Positions 9,015-18,446 of a stretch of DNA of 64,000 bases are shown here, in pieces. The position numbers were made by a program, and so were the translations under genes. How positions within the stretch are numbered: the stretch's first letter is position 1; each line of letters opens with the position of its first letter. This DNA comes from JAAURS01 sp044923475 (lineage in GTDB: Bacteria > Cyanobacteriota > Cyanobacteriia > Thermosynechococcales > Thermosynechococcaceae), in the NCBI RefSeq assembly GCF_044923475.1, contig NZ_CP137338.1:5518001-5582000 (forward strand), given 5' to 3'. The notes under the pieces were generated by a model, which ran no database searches, was not told where the DNA came from, and saw nothing but the letters and a program-made list of their open reading frames with translations.

Positions 9015-11165
9015 TTAAGGACAGGTCTGAGAAAGGGCAGGCGTTCGATAGAGGCTCACTTGATGGTCGTCTCCTCCCCGCGCGACCAAAATCTCGTTGC
9101 GAATCCGCACGATATCGACCGCGTTAATGGATTTAGAAGACCGATTCAGTTTGAGCCCTCGAGCCGATTGACCGCTGCGATCGCCCCTGGGGTTCAGCGG
9201 CCACAGCATCGTCGCCCCGCCCTCCGAGCCGCTGGCTAAATAGCACCCATCCGCGCTGAGGGCAACGGAATGGACCGCTTTGGGTTCGGCTGTCCATCGA
9301 TCGAGCAGCTCGCAGTTTGCGGCGGCGCTCAAGCAAGGCTGCAAGTTCCACATCTGAATCAGTCCTCGATTGTTAGCGGTGGCGAGCAGCGTCCGCTTGC
9401 GATCCGCCGTGGCAATACCGAGCACGTAATCCGCTTGACTCCCCCAAGCGGTAGAAATATCTCGAAGTTTGTTGGTTTTGAGATCCAACAGCGCAATGCG
9501 GTCGCGCCCGCCCGCAATGGCTAAGGCTTCTTCTTGCAAGCCGACTAGGGCGATCGCGTATACGGGAAACCCCACCGCTACTTTGCGCGCGACGGTCGGC
9601 GGGGCATTCAACCCTTGCGACGATTCTTGAGGTTCTAAATTCCACTGCACCACCGTACCGCTCCCATGGCCGCTAAACAAAGACCGGGAGTCTTGGGTAT
9701 ACGCCAAATCCAACACGCGATCGTCCTTTTGGAAAAAGAAGGTTTGCAGCGGTTTTGCATTCCCCGGCAGGGCGTTCCAGAGTTGAATTTCACCATTTTC
9801 CAGACCTGCCGCAACGCGATCGTTGTTGACCGGGCGATACCGCACCACCCGCACCGAGCGATCGCCTGTTTTCCCAATCTTGCCCATGTTTTGGTTCAAG
9901 AAGGGATTGAAAAATCCATCTGCATACCAAGCCAGAATTGACTTATCGCTCGAACCGCTGATCAGATTTTCGCCAATGCCATTCAACCTCACTGAATTGA
10001 CGACATCCCGGTGTCCCCAAAACGGACTGTTTGGGTTCAGCCAAGAGAGCCACCACAGCAACCACAGGCATGCCAGCCCCCCTAGCCCTTGCATCCAGAG
10101 CGGGAAGAGGGGATGAATGCGCAACTTAACGGACTGGGTTTCATTTTGGATGGGGAGCGCGGGATCTGAAAGCACCGATGCTTTGACTTCAACCCTGCAT
10201 TTCTGAGTCAAACCAAACCAGTGACGTCGTTTGCCGACTACCAGATCGAGTTGAGCGGTTGTGCCCATCTCAATCTCTATCTCAGAAGGTTCGAGGTGCG
10301 CGTTACATTTAGGCCCCTCCGCATCTTCGAAGATGCGGGCGGTCGCGAGTTGATTCAAATTCCCCTGGTTTGCAAATAGGAGGGGATAGCGGGCTGTATT
10401 TGCCGTCCAATGCGGCCACCACCTTCGGTTTTCGGGAATTTGCCGCTCGTTAGAGGTGCAACTGAAGTCAATCCATCCCGTTGGCATCACCAGTACTACC
10501 CCATTGGCAGTACTCACCTTGCCACCCTCCTGAATTGCTTCAATGACAAAGGGGTAAATCTCGCTAGGGGATTGAGGCGGCGGTGGGATCTGACAGAGAA
10601 AATGGGTTTGCGCGCGATCGCCGGGTCGGATTTTCAATCTGCGCTCGGTCCCCTCGGGCAGCCAGCCGGGAGCCAGTCCGTTGCAGCGCAGCACCGTCTC
10701 GACGGGCGACTGTCCCAGATTGGTCGCCACGACCGGAATTTCAATGGATTCGGACGAGCGCGCGTTGAAAGAGCGGCTTCCGAGTTCGAGTTTGAGGGGA
10801 ATGGCATCTTTCGCCGGGACCAGCTTCAGGCGGAGGATTTCCCGTTCCTCGTGGCGCAATTCTAGGGAGTAGATCTGCACGAAAAGATTCATAACCCCCA
10901 CAAAACCGGGCTTGGGGGTATCGAGGATCCAAATCGAAAAAGAGGCAAAATCTCCCGGCGGGGTTTTGGTGCTGACGTCTGGAGAAAGATGATACCAGCG
11001 ATCTCCCGCTGAGGCTTCAACCCCTGCTGCCAGGACTTTGACCCCGAAGGCGGCAAATCGATCGCTGGTATTGATAACCTTCACGTCAAAGGAGACTGCC
11101 GGGCCTCCCGGCTGAAATTGCAAATCTTTTTTGGAAACTTGAGTTTTAATCTGAAGCTTTTCCAT
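9015..11165 (-). CDS. Ig-like/transmembrane/WD40 protein, CIS-associated
   Basis: The 716 residues divide into two Ig-like beta domains (about 1-350), one membrane helix (about 355-373, MQGLGGLACLWLLWWLSWL) and a C-terminal WD40 propeller (about 380-716). WD motifs include HRDVVNSVRLNGIGENLISG, AGLENGEIQLWNAL and SADGCYLASGSEGGATMLW. WD40 propellers are interaction platforms. The protein lies between the sensor gene and the other Ig-like membrane protein, all on one strand with gaps of about 20 bp, so it is probably co-expressed with the baseplate genes upstream. It is a candidate membrane dock for the injection machine. Confidence 0.78.
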   Translation of the reverse strand: MEKLQIKTQVSKKDLQFQPGGPAVSFDVKVINTSDRFAAFGVKVLAAGVEASAGDRWYHLSPDVSTKTPPGDFASFSIWILDTPKPGFVGVMNLFVQIYSLELRHEEREILRLKLVPAKDAIPLKLELGSRSFNARSSESIEIPVVATNLGQSPVETVLRCNGLAPGWLPEGTERRLKIRPGDRAQTHFLCQIPPPPQSPSEIYPFVIEAIQEGGKVSTANGVVLVMPTGWIDFSCTSNERQIPENRRWWPHWTANTARYPLLFANQGNLNQLATARIFEDAEGPKCNAHLEPSEIEIEMGTTAQLDLVVGKRRHWFGLTQKCRVEVKASVLSDPALPIQNETQSVKLRIHPLFPLWMQGLGGLACLWLLWWLSWLNPNSPFWGHRDVVNSVRLNGIGENLISGSSDKSILAWYADGFFNPFLNQNMGKIGKTGDRSVRVVRYRPVNNDRVAAGLENGEIQLWNALPGNAKPLQTFFFQKDDRVLDLAYTQDSRSLFSGHGSGTVVQWNLEPQESSQGLNAPPTVARKVAVGFPVYAIALVGLQEEALAIAGGRDRIALLDLKTNKLRDISTAWGSQADYVLGIATADRKRTLLATANNRGLIQMWNLQPCLSAAANCELLDRWTAEPKAVHSVALSADGCYLASGSEGGATMLWPLNPRGDRSGQSARGLKLNRSSKSINAVDIVRIRNEILVARGGDDHQVSLYRTPALSQTCP

Positions 11166-11183
11166 GTTGTTTTTCCAGACTCA

Positions 11184-13097
11184 TTACATTCCCAAAAGCG
11201 TTTTCAAGCGTTTGCGGCTCCAGATCAGAAAATTCTGCGGTAGGGCTGCATCTTCTCCGGGCAAGCCCATACTCTGAAGCTCCGACTTCGAGGTTTCCAG
11301 TGCGGCTTGACGTTCTCGAACCTTGCGGTCAATTTGCGAGGCCAGCTCGGGATAGCGTTCGCAGAGCGTTTGAAATCCCGCAACGTCTGTAACGAACAAA
11401 ATGGTCGGATCTAAGGTTCTAACGCTTGCCGTCCGGGGGCTCTTTAACAAGAGTGCGATTTCACCAAAAAAGCTGCCCGCAGCAAGGGTGCTCAAGGATA
11501 AGTTGTATTGGTCTAAGTAGACTTCTACGCGTCCGGCCAGCACGATATAAAATCGATTTTCCTGCTCGTTTTCGCGACAAATGACTTCTCGGGCCGCCAA
11601 TCGCTGTTCTTGGCCGAGGGCAACTAAGGCTTGCAGTTCGTCGGGGTTCAATCCCTTAAAAAACGGTAGGTCGCGCATCAGCTCGGCAAGGTTTAGGTGG
11701 ACTTGCTCGGCTTGCAAGCGCAAGTGTTGCGATCGCTGCAATAACTCTCGCAAGCTGGAAGCGCCGCTCAGGCGGTTGGCCGTTTCGATGCGCTTGAGTC
11801 GGTCTGTTTCGTCGGTGAGTTCTCGAACGCGAGTATTGAGGGCTTGCTCGCGCTCGTGCACGACCGCAAACATCTCTTGAAAAACCCCGACCAACTGCCC
11901 GATCTCATCCGAACGTCTCATCAAAGGCGTCAGACTCGCTGCATCGAATTCGCTGTTGCCGATTTGCTGGGCCGCATTGCTGAGGGCTAAAAGGGGGCGG
12001 ACCAACCAGCGGGTTGCCAGTAACCCGACCAAAACGCTGACGCCAAAAGCACTCAGGCCCAAAAGAATGCTCTGATGGGTAGTGGCCTCCAGACCTTGAG
12101 TAAAATCTTTCTGCGGTACGACTGTAATGACCCGCCAATCCAGCCCAAATTCGTTGTTGTACCGCGCAATTTGAGCGAGCTGCAACTCTCCCTCCAACGG
12201 AAACTTCAGCAACATCTCGGGGGGGATTTTCGCGAATTCTGGATAGCTTGTCTCGAGCTGTCGCACGGTTTCGCGAATCAACGGATCCTGGGAGCGGATT
12301 GCGGGAATGAGCTGAACCTCTTCTCCCGCGTCTTTGAATAAAGTCTCTCGAGTGGAGGTGGCAACCAGCTCCCCGGCGCGATTGATGATAAAGGTTTTCC
12401 CAGACTTTCCGACCTTCAGGGTTTGCAGAAACTGACTGATGTTAGATGGCAAAAATTGCACCGACAAAACGCCCAGCAATTTTCTAGAATTCTGGGTGTA
12501 GATCGGTTGAACCAGAGAAATTTGCAGCAGCTTTGGATTGGAAAATTTTGAGAACGGTTTAGTCCAACTCAAGCGGTTGGTTTCGACGGCCTTGCGATAC
12601 CAGGGGCGCTGACGCGCGTCGTAGTTGGGCGTCGTCAGGATCGTCCGACCTCGCTTTCCAGTCTTATCCGTTGCATAGTAAACCTTGGCAAACCGAGTGG
12701 AGGAATCTGCGATCGCAATGGCCAAAGACCGATCTTCTAAGCGCACTGCCGAGCGCACCGCACCCGTCTGCGCAAACCCAAACTCAATCCCATCAATTTT
12801 ATCGAGCAGGCGCATTTCAGCTAAAAACTGACGGCTCAATCCATCCAAGTTTTGGACGTCAAGCTCTCCCAAACGAATGGCATTTGCATTCAGTTGGCTC
12901 ACCAGCACGGGGGTTTCCAGGTAATCCTTCAGCCGTTCTTTAATCTGTTCGTTCAAGGTCCGACTGTTGAGACTAGACAGCTCGTCCACGGTCCGACGCC
13001 CATTGGAGACTGCCATCCATCCCGTCAGCCCCACATAGGTCAACAGCGGGACCAAAATCATGAGCGGAACGGTTGTGCGGATAGAAAGCGCGGCCAT
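11184..13097 (-). CDS. dCache-HAMP-cyclic-nucleotide-binding sensor without output domain
   Basis: A membrane helix (about 9-28) is followed by a periplasmic double-Cache domain (about 30-330, including RQRPWYRKAVE, the typical dCache ligand-pocket helix). A second helix comes at about 335-360, then a HAMP domain (RPLLALSNAAQQIG), a coiled coil (about 400-470) and a cyclic-nucleotide-binding domain (about 485-580). The last has an intact phosphate-binding cassette, FFGEIALLLKSPRTASVRT, which fits cAMP binding. No kinase, cyclase or methyl-accepting domain follows. The protein could integrate an outside ligand with internal cAMP and pass it on by contact, most simply to the CIS proteins encoded on both sides. 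Confidence 0.85.
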   Translation of the reverse strand: MAALSIRTTVPLMILVPLLTYVGLTGWMAVSNGRRTVDELSSLNSRTLNEQIKERLKDYLETPVLVSQLNANAIRLGELDVQNLDGLSRQFLAEMRLLDKIDGIEFGFAQTGAVRSAVRLEDRSLAIAIADSSTRFAKVYYATDKTGKRGRTILTTPNYDARQRPWYRKAVETNRLSWTKPFSKFSNPKLLQISLVQPIYTQNSRKLLGVLSVQFLPSNISQFLQTLKVGKSGKTFIINRAGELVATSTRETLFKDAGEEVQLIPAIRSQDPLIRETVRQLETSYPEFAKIPPEMLLKFPLEGELQLAQIARYNNEFGLDWRVITVVPQKDFTQGLEATTHQSILLGLSAFGVSVLVGLLATRWLVRPLLALSNAAQQIGNSEFDAASLTPLMRRSDEIGQLVGVFQEMFAVVHEREQALNTRVRELTDETDRLKRIETANRLSGASSLRELLQRSQHLRLQAEQVHLNLAELMRDLPFFKGLNPDELQALVALGQEQRLAAREVICRENEQENRFYIVLAGRVEVYLDQYNLSLSTLAAGSFFGEIALLLKSPRTASVRTLDPTILFVTDVAGFQTLCERYPELASQIDRKVRERQAALETSKSELQSMGLPGEDAALPQNFLIWSRKRLKTLLGM

Positions 13098-13156
13098 AAC
13101 CTTGAAATCCAGGGCGTAATTCCACTTTGGAGAAGCGATCGACAGGCGAGCGGTGC

Positions 13157-14512
13157 TTAAACTGCCGTCTGAGCGGAGCTGGGGGCATCGTTTTGCTGTA
13201 ACTGCGTCAGGTAATGCCGACGCCAGGCAAAATGCAACAGATTAATGCCCAGTTCCTGGGCGGCACGAATGGTTTCCCGAGAGGTCGAAAAGGGTGCTTC
13301 AATGCCCCAGGCTTGGGAGATCGAACCAATGGAGAAGACGATTCCGCCCCACCCTTGGAGGTGAATGGGACACCTTTCAATGGCTGGAAGCCGATCGAAC
13401 AAAAAGGGTTCGTTGCGCAAGGGATGCGCGCTCGGCAGGGGCGTCTCGTTGGGCATTCCCATGCGTTGAGCCATGACTTGAATGGGCCGACACAGATCGT
13501 AAATTTGCTGCTGGATGAGGGTTTCCATCGCCGCGCGTTCGTCTTTGAGTTCCTGACCGATGTCTGTAAACTCGGGCTTGGGAGAGAGGTTGGCGATCGC
13601 CGCATCCAATTGGACTTTCACGGTGCTAAAGTCGGCAATTTTGGCTTCCTGCGCCGAAATTTCAACAAGGGCTGCGGCGCCTGTCGCCAGATATTGTTGC
13701 AAGAGGTCTTGTTGCGCGGGCATCAAGGAGAGGCATTGCGAATACGTCAAATACAGCAGATCGGGGGCGAGGGAGCGGAGTTGTTCTAGGTGGACGGGGA
13801 CGAGGGCGACGCCCTCCATGGAGGGATACAGCGCTGAAAGCGATCTGAACAGCGCTGAAAATCGAGCGCCAATGATTTGGGTGCGTTCTGGGGCCACGCC
13901 TTGGGCCAATAGCGCCACCTTGATGTCGAGAGGGGAACGGGGTCGAGCGGTGGGGCGATCGCGCAGGTCCAGCTGATTGACGCCGGGAGCTAGGACGTTA
14001 AGGGCCGTCTCGAGCTTGACTTCGCCCGGTTGTAGCAAAATCCGACAGAGTTCGACTTGGGTTCCCTGGGGAGGCGTTGCGGTTTCCTCAAGGCGGAAGG
14101 TTTCGGCCACTAACTCGCGATTGCTTTGCCCTTGCAGTCCATCCGGGTCCACGTAGCGAATGGAGAGGTAGACGAACTGCAACCCCTGCTCCGGCGGTGC
14201 TGAAGCAATCCGAAAGGTCATGGGCTCCGGGACGATAATGGGATTGCCATTCCCATCGATCGCGAGTCCGGGTTGGATTTGGAGCCAGCGTCGATCGCGA
14301 TATTCATCCGCGACCTCAGGGGGAGGTGCGATCGCGCAAACCCCCAAGCCCCAGACAATTCCACCTCGATTGAGGGCCTGGTAATGAACGTTCTGCCGTT
14401 GCCGATGGTAGGTGTGGGCCTGTCGCCAGCGGTCAGCCGTAATGAGCAGGCCATCGTTGACCTGGAGTCGTTGGAATGGCTCAAGCGATTGCGGCGGGAA
14501 GAGCGGGGACAT
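13157..14512 (-). CDS. CIS-associated adaptor with C-terminal DUF4159-like domain
   Basis: The protein has about 451 residues. The N-terminal half is beta-rich and begins with a conserved segment (VNDGLLITADRWRQAHTYHR, then GGIVWGLGV) seen in tail-adaptor-like proteins of cyanobacterial injection systems. The C-terminal part (about 215-440) resembles DUF4159: LLYLTYSQCLSL early and AAQELGINLLHFAWRR at the end. I chose ATG 14512, which has CCGGAG upstream; TTG 14533 is also possible. Either way it overlaps the tail-protein-I gene, so the two are translationally coupled. It probably sits in or on the baseplate. Confidence 0.6.
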   Translation of the reverse strand: MSPLFPPQSLEPFQRLQVNDGLLITADRWRQAHTYHRQRQNVHYQALNRGGIVWGLGVCAIAPPPEVADEYRDRRWLQIQPGLAIDGNGNPIIVPEPMTFRIASAPPEQGLQFVYLSIRYVDPDGLQGQSNRELVAETFRLEETATPPQGTQVELCRILLQPGEVKLETALNVLAPGVNQLDLRDRPTARPRSPLDIKVALLAQGVAPERTQIIGARFSALFRSLSALYPSMEGVALVPVHLEQLRSLAPDLLYLTYSQCLSLMPAQQDLLQQYLATGAAALVEISAQEAKIADFSTVKVQLDAAIANLSPKPEFTDIGQELKDERAAMETLIQQQIYDLCRPIQVMAQRMGMPNETPLPSAHPLRNEPFLFDRLPAIERCPIHLQGWGGIVFSIGSISQAWGIEAPFSTSRETIRAAQELGINLLHFAWRRHYLTQLQQNDAPSSAQTAV

Positions 14513-15557
14513 TGGGAAGACTCCGGGGTTCAATATAAAGCTCGTAAATACAAAATGCAGGTTTCTCTTGCGTAATGACTTGCCGTACTAGTTCCTCGTC
14601 AATGGGATGGTCGAGATCTGGACGCAAGCGGACGATGAAATGAAAGGGTTTACCGCCACCTAAAATGGCATCTTCTCCCAGTCGGGCTTCGCCCAAAATG
14701 GCCCCCCGACAGAAGGATTCGGTAATGCCGATATGCTTATCCGATTCTTGGGCAAGATGCTCGTCTAGGGGCAACCCAGTGGCCAGATGCAAATAAAATC
14801 GCAACCCGCGACGGGTTCCCCGCCAGCGATAGATTTCCAGAGCGCTGCGAATCAGGTAGCGTTGTTGCTCTACATCTAGGCGATCCTGGAGCGGCCAGCC
14901 CACCCAGTGGGCCAGAAAGGGCAGGAGCGATCGCGGGGCTGTGAGCGGATCTAGAAAGGCCCAGAGATTGTCTAGGGTTTGCACCGCAGGCTCAAAACTT
15001 TGCTCGAAAATCTGGAGAAAGCGCCCTACAAAATCGGTTTCGCGATAGATCGCGGGCAGAAAATCCAGGTACAAACTATGGGCGCGTACGTAAAGATGGA
15101 AAGAAGCAGGCTCGAGGTGTTGCCATCCCGTGTCCGGTTGTCTTAAATGGGCCTGGAGCGTTCCTTGATAGTTCACTTTCAACGCACTACCCGGATAGAT
15201 CGCCTGAGCATTTTCAAAGAAGTCAGCTGCAATTTGGAAATAGAGAACCGCCTCCATCTGCTGACCGGGGAAAATTTCATTTCCTTCCATCCCAATCTGA
15301 CACCAGGGATTGGGGAAATCCCCATCCACTTGCAGGTTAATGAGGAGACGACGGGAGCTTAAGTTTTTAATCTGAACCACCATCTCGCTGGGTTCGCCAG
15401 GACGGAGGAGCAAACTCCGACGAGAAGGGATGGCGGTTAACTCGCGGGTGTCTCCCCAAGAGGCAGAACCAGTTCCCAATTCCTCTGGCAAGGCTTCTGG
15501 CACTTGCATGGGTGTGAGTTGCAGGCTAATGGTTTGGCGAGATTGAGATTGGGTCAT
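14481..15557 (-). CDS. CIS baseplate protein, phage tail protein I (gpI) family
   Basis: Residues 1-160 form a beta domain (LLLRPGEPSEMVVQIKNLSS). From about residue 165 the protein follows the P2 gpI / Afp12-like pattern: YLDFLPAIYRETDFVGRFLQ, then LPFLAHWVGWPLQDRLDVE and IYRWRGTRRGLRFYLHLATG. gpI proteins form part of the baseplate wedge together with the J protein, which is encoded just upstream at 15762-17960. A 204-bp gap holding a foldback repeat separates the two genes. The length, 358 residues, is somewhat above phage gpI because of the extra N-terminal beta domain. Confidence 0.85.
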   Translation of the reverse strand: MTQSQSRQTISLQLTPMQVPEALPEELGTGSASWGDTRELTAIPSRRSLLLRPGEPSEMVVQIKNLSSRRLLINLQVDGDFPNPWCQIGMEGNEIFPGQQMEAVLYFQIAADFFENAQAIYPGSALKVNYQGTLQAHLRQPDTGWQHLEPASFHLYVRAHSLYLDFLPAIYRETDFVGRFLQIFEQSFEPAVQTLDNLWAFLDPLTAPRSLLPFLAHWVGWPLQDRLDVEQQRYLIRSALEIYRWRGTRRGLRFYLHLATGLPLDEHLAQESDKHIGITESFCRGAILGEARLGEDAILGGGKPFHFIVRLRPDLDHPIDEELVRQVITQEKPAFCIYELYIEPRSLPNVPALPAAIA

Positions 15558-15589
15558 TGTACTGGTTCTGGAAACTTGCGCTACTGACG

Positions 15590-15693
15590 GATCCCCCTAA
15601 ATCCCCCTTAAAAAGGGGGACTTTGAGTCGCACTTCCCCTTAAAAGAAGACTTTGACTTGTTCCCCCCTTTTTAAGGGGGGCTAGGGGGGATC
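15590..15693. repeat. Foldback (MITE-like) repeat inside the CIS operon
   Basis: An imperfect inverted repeat: the left arm begins GATCCCCCTAAATCCCCCTT and the right arm ends AAGGGGGGCTAGGGGGGATC. Each arm holds its own smaller hairpin (CCCCCTTAAAAAGGGGG and CCCCCCTTTTTAAGGGGGG). Purine- and pyrimidine-rich palindromes of this type are common non-autonomous repeats in cyanobacteria. It lies between the J and I baseplate genes and could attenuate transcription. Confidence 0.75.
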
Positions 15694-15761
15694 TTCCTGG
15701 GGAGCCATAAACAAATGCATTAGGGATAACTCCATAAAAACAATGCTTCTACCGAATCAAA

Positions 15762-17960
15762 CTAGCGAATCAAGCTAATGGCATGGCCGGAGCGCAACAG
15801 GCGATCGGCCCAAGAACAAATGAGTCCCCAAGGCGACGGCTGTACGATTCCCCCCGGTGCCAGCGATCGCTGCCATTGCCCGTCTTCTTGACGGAGCTCG
15901 AACAAAAGAACAGATCCCAAATGGCGCACCCCTGGCATTTTTTGAAGCAGGCTCACGATGTCGGAGGTATATACGGGACTGCCAAAGGGCCATCCTTGGC
16001 CCTCCACTCCCCCCGTTAAGGGATTCAGGAAGCGATACAGGGCCACCTGAAGTTGCGATAGGAGAATCTGTTGCGCTTGCGGATTGCTATACTCTGGTGC
16101 TAGTCCCACTTCTGCTTGCACGAAAACCCCGACATAGTCCGGTTCTTGCAGTTGAACTTGTACCCCTAACAACCGCCGCTCGTCCAAATAGGCCAGAATT
16201 TGCTCCCGTAACGGTTGCGCGAGCCTGAATTGACTGGGATCGAGTCCTTCTCCTCGCTCGATTTGCTCTGTATTGGCCTGGGGAACCACCAGCAAGTTCA
16301 CCGTTCCCGGCGTTGAGGAAAGGGTGGGTTTCAGGCAATGCACCCTTGCAACGGCCCCTCTCCCTGCTTGCAGGGTTAAGGTTTCAAAATCCTCAGGCGT
16401 GACTGCGCGATCGCGGGTTCTCAGTATCCGAGGAATCCGAATGACTGCGTTTTCTAGGGATTCTGCATCCGCTCCATTGAGAGCAGATTTGTGATTGACG
16501 ACCCGATCCACATAGGGGACGGCTGTTTTAGGGATGCGGAGGGTACCGCGCTGAACGTTGCCCTTGAGGCCGCCTCCCGTGCGATAAGCGGTCATGCGAA
16601 TCTGCGCGCCTCGAGCTGGAACCGCGCCGTACTGTTGCTCCATCAGTTGCTGGACGATAGAGCGGTCTGCAACCTGAAGCGGGCTGTGGGTTCCGGTTTG
16701 AATGCGCGATCGCCACTGGACTCGATCGCGGAGTTCGGCAGGTTCGCGAACGAGCGGCCCAAACTGGATCTGTCCGGTCGTGGAATCCAGCGTGTAATGC
16801 CGATCTTGAGCTGTGGAATCGGCAAAATCGCTGACTTCTTGCCAAACCTCCGGCAATCCGCCGGGGGGGATTGCAATAATGTGTTCGTCGGGATTGCGCG
16901 GCAAAATGGACGTACTTTGCAACTGAAAGGTCTGTCCCGGCGTGCCGTCGCTGTTCCCCAACAGTTCGTCTTGAATGCGCGTGCATTGGTCGGCGGGGAC
17001 CGTCCCCCCAATCGATCGGACTGAGACGCCCACCAATTGCGGCGATCGACTGTAGCCCGCTTGCGTGTCTTCCGGTGGGACGTAAATGCAGCGCAACCAC
17101 CGACCCCGGTAGGTTGAAAAGTGAGCCGCGCTCCATTGCAGCGGCAAATGCAAGACAATATCCGCTTCTTCTAAACGATTCAGCGCGTTCTGCCCCGTAT
17201 TGCTAAAGCTAAACCCTCGCGTGCCGTCGTCCGATTCCGCCAAAAGCACGGGTTGCCAAGCCAGACCGTCCCAAGCTTCCCAGCGACGGGGCGGAAAATC
17301 CGGGTTGATGCCAGTGGAAGTGGCCGCTTCGCCGCGCAATTTAAGGGCCAAAACGTTTCCGGCAATCTCCTGTTCTGGTTCGAATACGAAATAAAAACAG
17401 TTGCCGGGTTGCGGGTGCTCGTTAAAAATAAATTGCTCCTGTCCTTGCCAACTGCCGTCTGGTTGTTGAGACCAGAGGTTCGAGAGTCGATCGCGCAGAA
17501 CTTGCGGCACTAGGTCAGCCGTTTCTGCGGTCAGAAAATGAGAAATCCGAGGGATTCCAATCCTGAGGGGTTCCCTCGTACTAAATACGATCGCCTCTTC
17601 ATTCTCCATCCGCACCGTCGCGACCTCTGTCCCGGTCGGAATCTCATAGGTGCTCGGCAAATCGGCACTGAGATAAAACGTCAATTCCGTATGGGCTGGA
17701 GTTGCAGCCTGCAACCGAATGCCCAACATCTCCAGAAATACGATGAAATTGCGTCGAGGTACTTGGTTAAACCGGACCAACATTTGATCGGTCAACCAAG
17801 CAAACAGTTCCACTAACGTAATTCCAGGATCGCCGGGGTTGTAGTTCGTCCATTCCGGGCAATAGCGCGGAATGCGCAGAACGCACTCGTCTACTAAATC
17901 CTGGAAAGTGCGATCGTCCAGGTTGGATTTTGGAAGTTTTGGCAGAAAATCGAACTCCAT
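15762..17960 (-). CDS. CIS baseplate assembly protein J (Afp11-like)
   Basis: The 732-residue protein has the opening typical of putative baseplate assembly proteins: LPKLPKSNLDDRTFQDLVDE, CPEWTNYNPGDPGITLVELF and AWLTDQMLVRFNQVP. The C-terminal section follows phage gpJ: VRIPRILRTRDRAVTPEDFE and, near the end, IVSLLQKMPGVRHLGSVLL. In P2 and in extracellular injection systems this protein forms the wedge that holds gp25 and the spike hub. gp25 lies 20 bp upstream and gpI downstream, in the usual baseplate order. Confidence 0.9.
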   Translation of the reverse strand: MEFDFLPKLPKSNLDDRTFQDLVDECVLRIPRYCPEWTNYNPGDPGITLVELFAWLTDQMLVRFNQVPRRNFIVFLEMLGIRLQAATPAHTELTFYLSADLPSTYEIPTGTEVATVRMENEEAIVFSTREPLRIGIPRISHFLTAETADLVPQVLRDRLSNLWSQQPDGSWQGQEQFIFNEHPQPGNCFYFVFEPEQEIAGNVLALKLRGEAATSTGINPDFPPRRWEAWDGLAWQPVLLAESDDGTRGFSFSNTGQNALNRLEEADIVLHLPLQWSAAHFSTYRGRWLRCIYVPPEDTQAGYSRSPQLVGVSVRSIGGTVPADQCTRIQDELLGNSDGTPGQTFQLQSTSILPRNPDEHIIAIPPGGLPEVWQEVSDFADSTAQDRHYTLDSTTGQIQFGPLVREPAELRDRVQWRSRIQTGTHSPLQVADRSIVQQLMEQQYGAVPARGAQIRMTAYRTGGGLKGNVQRGTLRIPKTAVPYVDRVVNHKSALNGADAESLENAVIRIPRILRTRDRAVTPEDFETLTLQAGRGAVARVHCLKPTLSSTPGTVNLLVVPQANTEQIERGEGLDPSQFRLAQPLREQILAYLDERRLLGVQVQLQEPDYVGVFVQAEVGLAPEYSNPQAQQILLSQLQVALYRFLNPLTGGVEGQGWPFGSPVYTSDIVSLLQKMPGVRHLGSVLLFELRQEDGQWQRSLAPGGIVQPSPWGLICSWADRLLRSGHAISLIR

Positions 17961-17980
17961 GAGTCCATCCCTTTCACAAA

Positions 17981-18388
17981 CTAGCGATCTGGAAGTAAAT
18001 AGAACGGATAAACGAGGCTGCGGCTATCGTGGCTGTCCTTAGGGCGATAATCCACCACGATATCGACACATCCTTGGCCCGGATCGGGTTCGGTGCGGAC
18101 GTCCTCCAAAACAATACGAGGTTCCCATTGCGTCAATGCCTCTTGGACGTGAAGGCGCAGCAGTAAAAGCGTTTGCGCGTTCATCGGAGCAAATACCAAT
18201 TCCGACAATCTCGATCCAAAATCGGGACGATAAACCCGCTCCCCTAACTGAGTGCGGAGAACGATCTGAATCGATTCTTCAATATTTAAAATCGTTTCGC
18301 TTAGCTGTACCCTTCCTTGCACGTTCACCCGCAACGGAAAAGCCAAGCCTCGACCTAGATGCGATTCCATAGCGTTTTGGCTTAACAA
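17981..18388 (-). CDS. CIS baseplate wedge protein, GPW/gp25 family
   Basis: This is a compact gp25/Afp9-type protein of about 135 residues. It carries the family signature ESIQIVLRTQLGERVYRPDFGSRL, in which the conserved E-x(8)-G-ER segment contacts the sheath, followed by LVFAPMNAQTLLLLRLHVQE. ATG 18370 (residue 7) is an alternative start closer to the usual gp25 beginning. It is the first baseplate gene of the minus-strand operon. gp25 links the J wedge to the first sheath ring and triggers contraction. Confidence 0.92.
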   Translation of the reverse strand: MLSQNAMESHLGRGLAFPLRVNVQGRVQLSETILNIEESIQIVLRTQLGERVYRPDFGSRLSELVFAPMNAQTLLLLRLHVQEALTQWEPRIVLEDVRTEPDPGQGCVDIVVDYRPKDSHDSRSLVYPFYLLPDR

Positions 18389-18446
18389 TACCGATATATA
18401 GTTACGATCGGAACGCGAGCTCTTAATAATTCCTTACTAAAAGATC

